DNA from: JANQKX01 sp039028695
GTDB taxonomy: Bacteria; Pseudomonadota; Alphaproteobacteria; Kiloniellales; Kiloniellaceae
DNA length: 16,812 bases
Direction: 5' to 3'
Assembly (NCBI GenBank): GCA_039028695.1
Contig: JBCCHN010000118.1
Location: 1 to 16,812 of the forward strand
The stretch's first letter is position 1. Every line of letters begins with the position of its first letter. The position numbers and the translations under genes were made by a program. Positions 13,885-16,812 of the stretch are shown in pieces. The notes beneath the pieces are model-generated. The model made no database searches, was not told where the DNA came from, and worked only from the letters and a program-made list of their open reading frames with translations.

Positions 13885-14430
13885 TCAGCGAGAGTAAATT
13901 GCAGTAATTGTCGCGGAGGCGAGCGCGTTTGCATTGACCATGTAACCGGCCAGCGCGTTGCTCACCGTCTCATCAATTTCCAGCACCGTCCCTAGAGCAT
14001 GGACCTTGAACTGATAGCGATGAACCTCGCCAGGCGGCGGACATGCGCCGCCAAATCCGAGCGTGCCATAGTCGTTCACGAGTTGAACGGCCCCATCGGG
14101 CATCGCCATGCCGGCTCGCAGACCCGTTACGTCGGCCGGAATGTTGAAGGCAAACCAATGCCACCACCCGGATCCAGTTGGGGCATCTGGATCATAAACC
14201 GTCACTGCAACGCTTTTGGTGCCTTCGGGTGCGTGATCCCAAGCCAGCGTTGGAGCCGCGTTGCCACCTTCACAGCCGAAACCCTGGAACACCTGGGCAG
14301 CGTCGAGATGTTGCCCTTCTGCAATGTCGGGGCTGGATAGGATCAGATCATTGGACTGTCCATCGGCGAGGGCAGGTGTGGCCAAGGTGCACGCCGCGAT
14401 GGTGATTGTCAAAAGTATTGAACGAAACAT
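13885..14430 (-). CDS. Periplasmic PEBP-family protein (YbhB/YbcL, Raf kinase inhibitor-like)
   Basis: This 181-residue precursor has a Sec signal peptide (MFRSILLTITIAACTLATPALA, cleavage near residue 22-23) followed by a phosphatidylethanolamine-binding-protein fold. Both signature blocks are present: DPDAPTGSGWWHWFAFNIP at about 80-98, corresponding to the DPDAP.G...HW anion pocket, and YGTLGFGGACPPPGEVHRY at about 121-139, matching Y.GPCPPPG..HRY. The size is usual for secreted bacterial members, whose molecular role is unclear. It lies 97 nt downstream of the AraC-type regulator on the same strand, so it may be cotranscribed with, or controlled by, that regulator. The start ATG is the only one giving a full signal peptide. 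Confidence 0.9.
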   Translation of the reverse strand: MFRSILLTITIAACTLATPALADGQSNDLILSSPDIAEGQHLDAAQVFQGFGCEGGNAAPTLAWDHAPEGTKSVAVTVYDPDAPTGSGWWHWFAFNIPADVTGLRAGMAMPDGAVQLVNDYGTLGFGGACPPPGEVHRYQFKVHALGTVLEIDETVSNALAGYMVNANALASATITAIYSR

Positions 14431-14527
14431 GATATGGTCCTTTCATCTGGGTGTTGAATGAAAGGAACACTATCGACACCGATGACCGAGCGCTTCCGGC
14501 CCGCGCGCAATTTTTATCGAGAAACGA

Positions 14528-15310
14528 TCAAGTTCTCGCCGATCGAATTTCACTCGGGCGTATGCCGAAGCGTTTCTTGAAAGACTCCGAAAAATGCGAT
14601 GGCGTTTTGAACCCGCAGTCCAACGCGATTTCAGAGATGGGTATGTCGGTGGTCTGAAGGAGGCCTAGACCGTGTTCCAGACGGGTATGCAGGAGAATCT
14701 TGGAAAATCCGTGACCGGACTTTGCGAGCCAGCGACGCATGGTTGCCTCGCTCATGGCAAGGCGGTCTGCAACTTCAGTGGCTCGCCAGTTACGCTCCAG
14801 ATCGGTTTCGATCACGGAGCGGACCCTACTAAGCGGCAGTTCCTTGCTAAGCGTCGGCAACATGAGTCCGCGATCACGAAGCCAGATCAGGGGTTCGAGT
14901 AGACGATGGCGGCGGATCGCGGTGGGCAGTGACAGGTCTTCGAGGGTCGCTTGGATAATCGGCAATACTTCCATGGGAGCGTCCGGCTTGGCGCGCACGA
15001 TCTGGACGCTAGGCTGTGTTACGGGCCTAGGTGAATCGGCGAACACTTCGGCTATCAGTTCGTCCGTGAAGGACACACCGACGGCTCGATAGTTTTCATC
15101 CAAAAGGGGCCGGTTCTCCATCGTCACGACCGATCCCGGTGGAAAGATCAATAAATCGCCTTTTCTGCCAAGAAACGCGCTATTGTCGGAATCGAGGACG
15201 CGTTTCGACCCCGCTTGAATGAAGAACAAGAAGGTCAGCCGAAAATAGAGATCCGAGAAAGTTGCAGTTGTTGCTTGGGTGATAAGCCGGATGGAAACGT
15301 CTTCGCGCAA
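14528..15310 (-). CDS. AraC-family transcriptional regulator
   Basis: This 260-residue cytoplasmic activator-type protein has an N-terminal beta-rich sensing domain (about 20-100, with GRKGDLLIFPPGSVVTME typical of the cupin-like AraC_N/GadX-type fold). The C-terminal double helix-turn-helix spans about 160-258: first helix pair WRATEVADRLAMSEATMRRW at about 175-194, second ISEIALDCGFKTPSHFSESF at about 225-244, followed by KKRFGIRPSEIR, the AraC signature end. The longest frame starts with TTG at 15310-15308, preceded by AAAGG at 8 nt; no ATG near the N-terminus gives a better start. It lies 86 nt downstream of the maleate isomerase-like gene and upstream of the PEBP gene, all on the minus strand. 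Control of the neighbouring isomerase/TRAP genes is plausible but inferred from position. Confidence 0.9.
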   Translation of the reverse strand: MREDVSIRLITQATTATFSDLYFRLTFLFFIQAGSKRVLDSDNSAFLGRKGDLLIFPPGSVVTMENRPLLDENYRAVGVSFTDELIAEVFADSPRPVTQPSVQIVRAKPDAPMEVLPIIQATLEDLSLPTAIRRHRLLEPLIWLRDRGLMLPTLSKELPLSRVRSVIETDLERNWRATEVADRLAMSEATMRRWLAKSGHGFSKILLHTRLEHGLGLLQTTDIPISEIALDCGFKTPSHFSESFKKRFGIRPSEIRSART

Positions 15311-15396
15311 ACGACAGGCCTTTGTTTATCGATCTGCTTGGGACATTGTAGAGCTGAGCCAGCGATCAAGGCCTTTGCTCGAATGGCGGAATTACG

Positions 15397-16182
15397 TCAT
15401 GCAACCTCAGGCAGGCGTGCCGGCTTTCCGCCGGACAGCAAAGCGCCGCCACCAGGCGCGACCTCAGTTAGTCTCAGGCTCTGCAGAATTTTCCGGGTCG
15501 TTGCCACTGCCGCCGATAATGTGGGCAAGCCGGATGCGCGTTCGATCATTTCGATCGATGGCAGCGAGGGCATCTGCACGCACGCTGATGCCACAATTGC
15601 GTCGATGCCGCGCACGTCCAGTTTCCGCCACAACTCGGCCGGGGCGGCGGGGTCCTGCGACGCGACCTCAAGGTTGTCGGGAATCTCGAGCGCGAGGAAG
15701 TCCTGGACCTCGACGCCCTCGTTCTCGATGTAATCGACCACCAACTGGCTGAGCGGGCGCATATAGGGACAAATAATCGAGACCTTCTTGGCGCCGATGT
15801 CTTTTAAGCCATCGACCAGGGCACCGGCTGAATTCAGAACCGGCGTCGAACAACCATTATCGACGGTCGCCTGCTGTAGACGTTCGACGGACCTGCGATG
15901 ATAGCCAAACCCCATCGACATGATTGCGACCAAACAGGCATAGGCTTGCACCTCTACAGCCGCGTCCGACAGTTCGATTGCACACCGCAGGCTGTCCGCG
16001 TCCATTGCTTTCAATTCATCTTTGACCACGGATTTCATCCGCATGCGCGACGAATGGAACGTGAAGCGGTCCGGCAGAACGGTCTCTCGTGCTTTCAATA
16101 GGGCCGGGATCTCGGTCTCCATGGTCACGTTAGAGCTGGGCACAATGAGGCCGATGCGGCGGTAATAGGGTTTAAAGGTCAT
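15397..16182 (-). CDS. Maleate cis-trans isomerase-like enzyme (Asp/Glu racemase superfamily)
   Basis: This cytoplasmic enzyme has 261 residues from ATG 16182, which follows AAAGGAG with a good spacer; the open frame extends 32 codons further upstream but overlaps the upstream gene's end and lacks a site. It begins with the family pattern YRRIGLIVPSSNVTMETEIP. Two cysteines 118 residues apart, C83 in YACLVAIMSMG and C201 in VASACVQMPSL, match the spacing of the catalytic pair of characterised maleate isomerase (C76 and C194 in the Nocardia enzyme). A VLNSAGALVDGLKDIGAKKV segment is also typical. The expected reaction is maleate to fumarate without cofactor; a related racemase or arylmalonate decarboxylase-like activity is the alternative. 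It sits 35 nt downstream of a TRAP transporter permease, suggesting that the transporter imports its substrate or a precursor. Confidence 0.85.
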   Translation of the reverse strand: MTFKPYYRRIGLIVPSSNVTMETEIPALLKARETVLPDRFTFHSSRMRMKSVVKDELKAMDADSLRCAIELSDAAVEVQAYACLVAIMSMGFGYHRRSVERLQQATVDNGCSTPVLNSAGALVDGLKDIGAKKVSIICPYMRPLSQLVVDYIENEGVEVQDFLALEIPDNLEVASQDPAAPAELWRKLDVRGIDAIVASACVQMPSLPSIEMIERASGLPTLSAAVATTRKILQSLRLTEVAPGGGALLSGGKPARLPEVA

Positions 16183-16217
16183 GATGATGCTCCTTTGACG
16201 GGGTATAGCTGCGGGGC

Positions 16218-16812
16218 CTAGATCGCGGGTCCCATGACGGTATCGGGCAGCCAGGTCGCGAGACTGGGGAAGAGGCACAGAAGGAGGATGGCGATGAGCA
16301 TGCAGCCGACAAACGGAAGCGAGCCCAATAAGATCGTGCGGAGTGAGATGTCGGGCGCGATGCCATTGATCACATAAAGATTCAACCCAACCGGCGGTGA
16401 GATTAGACCGATCTCCATATTGATGGTCAGCACGACAGCAAACCAGATCGGGTCGAATCCCGCACCGGTTATCACGGGCAGAAGGATCGGCGCCGTCATC
16501 AAGATCACGGCGACCGGTGGAAGAAAGAAGCCGGCGACGATCAAGAAGATATTGATTGCACCCATCAATACCCAGCGGTTGACCGACAGATCGCTGATCC
16601 AGGCTGCAATCGACTGGGTGACGAATAGGCTGGAGAGCGTATAGGAGAAGACGCCCGCGGCCGCTATGATGAACAGGATCATCACGCTTTCCTTCGTGCT
16701 GTCACGCAGCACGGACCAGAGCGCCGTCACGCTTGTCAACTTGTAGATAATCATAGCAACGAGGAGGCACAAAAGCGCACCGACCGCGGCCGTTTCCGAC
16801 GGCGTCGCAACA
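16218..16812 (-). CDS. TRAP transporter large permease, DctM type (C-terminal part; 5' end outside window)
   Basis: The frame is open through the right edge (residues before the first possible start read VATPSETAAVGALLC, the usual DctM ATPTEAAAVG motif), so only about 197 C-terminal residues of a protein normally near 430 are visible. Five to six hydrophobic helices are present, and the C-terminal signature region shows PPVAVILMTAPILLPVITGAG and GLISPPVGLNLYVINGIA. DctM forms the proton/sodium-coupled channel of tripartite transporters, working with a small DctQ permease and a periplasmic DctP binding protein, both presumably encoded further right. The stop lies 35 nt from the isomerase start, so the genes are likely cotranscribed. 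The substrate is probably a carboxylate, judged from the neighbour. Confidence 0.9.
   Translation of the reverse strand, partial: VATPSETAAVGALLCLLVAMIIYKLTSVTALWSVLRDSTKESVMILFIIAAAGVFSYTLSSLFVTQSIAAWISDLSVNRWVLMGAINIFLIVAGFFLPPVAVILMTAPILLPVITGAGFDPIWFAVVLTINMEIGLISPPVGLNLYVINGIAPDISLRTILLGSLPFVGCMLIAILLLCLFPSLATWLPDTVMGPAI

Noticed and set aside
13562..13934. Minus-strand ORFs of 71 and 82 codons downstream of the PEBP gene
   Set aside because: They overlap the repeat copy and the PEBP end, lack starts with ribosome-binding sites, and show no recognisable domain.
15215..15752. Overlapping + strand open frames of 157-172 codons opposite the isomerase and AraC genes
   Set aside because: They are antisense to two confident genes in GC-rich DNA, where long shadow frames are expected; Arg/Ser/Ala-rich with no motif.
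1..16812. CRISPR array, tRNA, rRNA or phage structural genes
   Set aside because: No regularly spaced repeats, tRNA-like cloverleafs, rRNA stretches or phage-type genes were seen on either strand.

Overview
The window looks like a piece of a proteobacterial chromosome, probably alphaproteobacterial. That assignment is inferred from the gene families (OprB-type porin, DctM-type TRAP permease next to a maleate-isomerase-like enzyme, ECF sigma/anti-sigma pair, periplasmic PEBP protein, IS3-family elements) and not from a marker gene. Nearly all intact genes read on the minus strand. No rRNA, tRNA or CRISPR array was seen.

Region 1 (1-7310). After the tail of an unknown Ser/Asp-rich protein (+ strand) comes a minus-strand cluster. 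In transcription order it holds an OprB-family outer-membrane porin (7174-5909), a full-length fold-type I Orn/Lys/Arg decarboxylase (5770-3419), an ArcD/APC-type basic amino acid permease (about 3350-1911) and an AdiC-like APC permease (1914-496) that overlaps the previous gene by 4 nt. Decarboxylase plus antiporter is the layout of amino-acid-dependent acid-resistance or polyamine-producing systems. The unusual points are two different antiporters behind one decarboxylase and an outer-membrane porin directly upstream.

Region 2 (7311-9725). An IS3 transposase C-terminal remnant and an IS3 left-end/orfA remnant bracket an ECF sigma factor/anti-sigma pair (minus, 4-nt overlap) and a divergent secreted histidine-rich DUF4399 protein. 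The two transcription units share a 73-bp intergenic region with an AT-rich palindrome.

Region 3 (9588-13720) is a mobile-element graveyard. It has a frameshifted IS3 orfA stub with a 15-bp perfect hairpin, one copy of a diverged about 130-bp repeat, a lipoprotein lipase-like hydrolase whose upstream region is cut by an IS3 element (about 11121-12372), the TPR C-terminus of a large cyclase/ATPase-type regulator truncated by the same IS, an IS6 transposase fragment, and the second copy of the repeat. The IS3 element itself appears inactive: a one-base deletion at the orfA/orfB junction and a catalytic D changed to E.

Region 4 (13885-16812) is visibly more GC-rich and looks like intact chromosome. 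It holds, all on the minus strand, the C-terminal part of a TRAP transporter large permease (runs off the right edge), a maleate cis-trans isomerase-like enzyme with both catalytic cysteines, an AraC-family regulator, and a secreted PEBP (YbhB/YbcL-type) protein. The transporter and isomerase probably handle a dicarboxylate-type substrate under AraC control.
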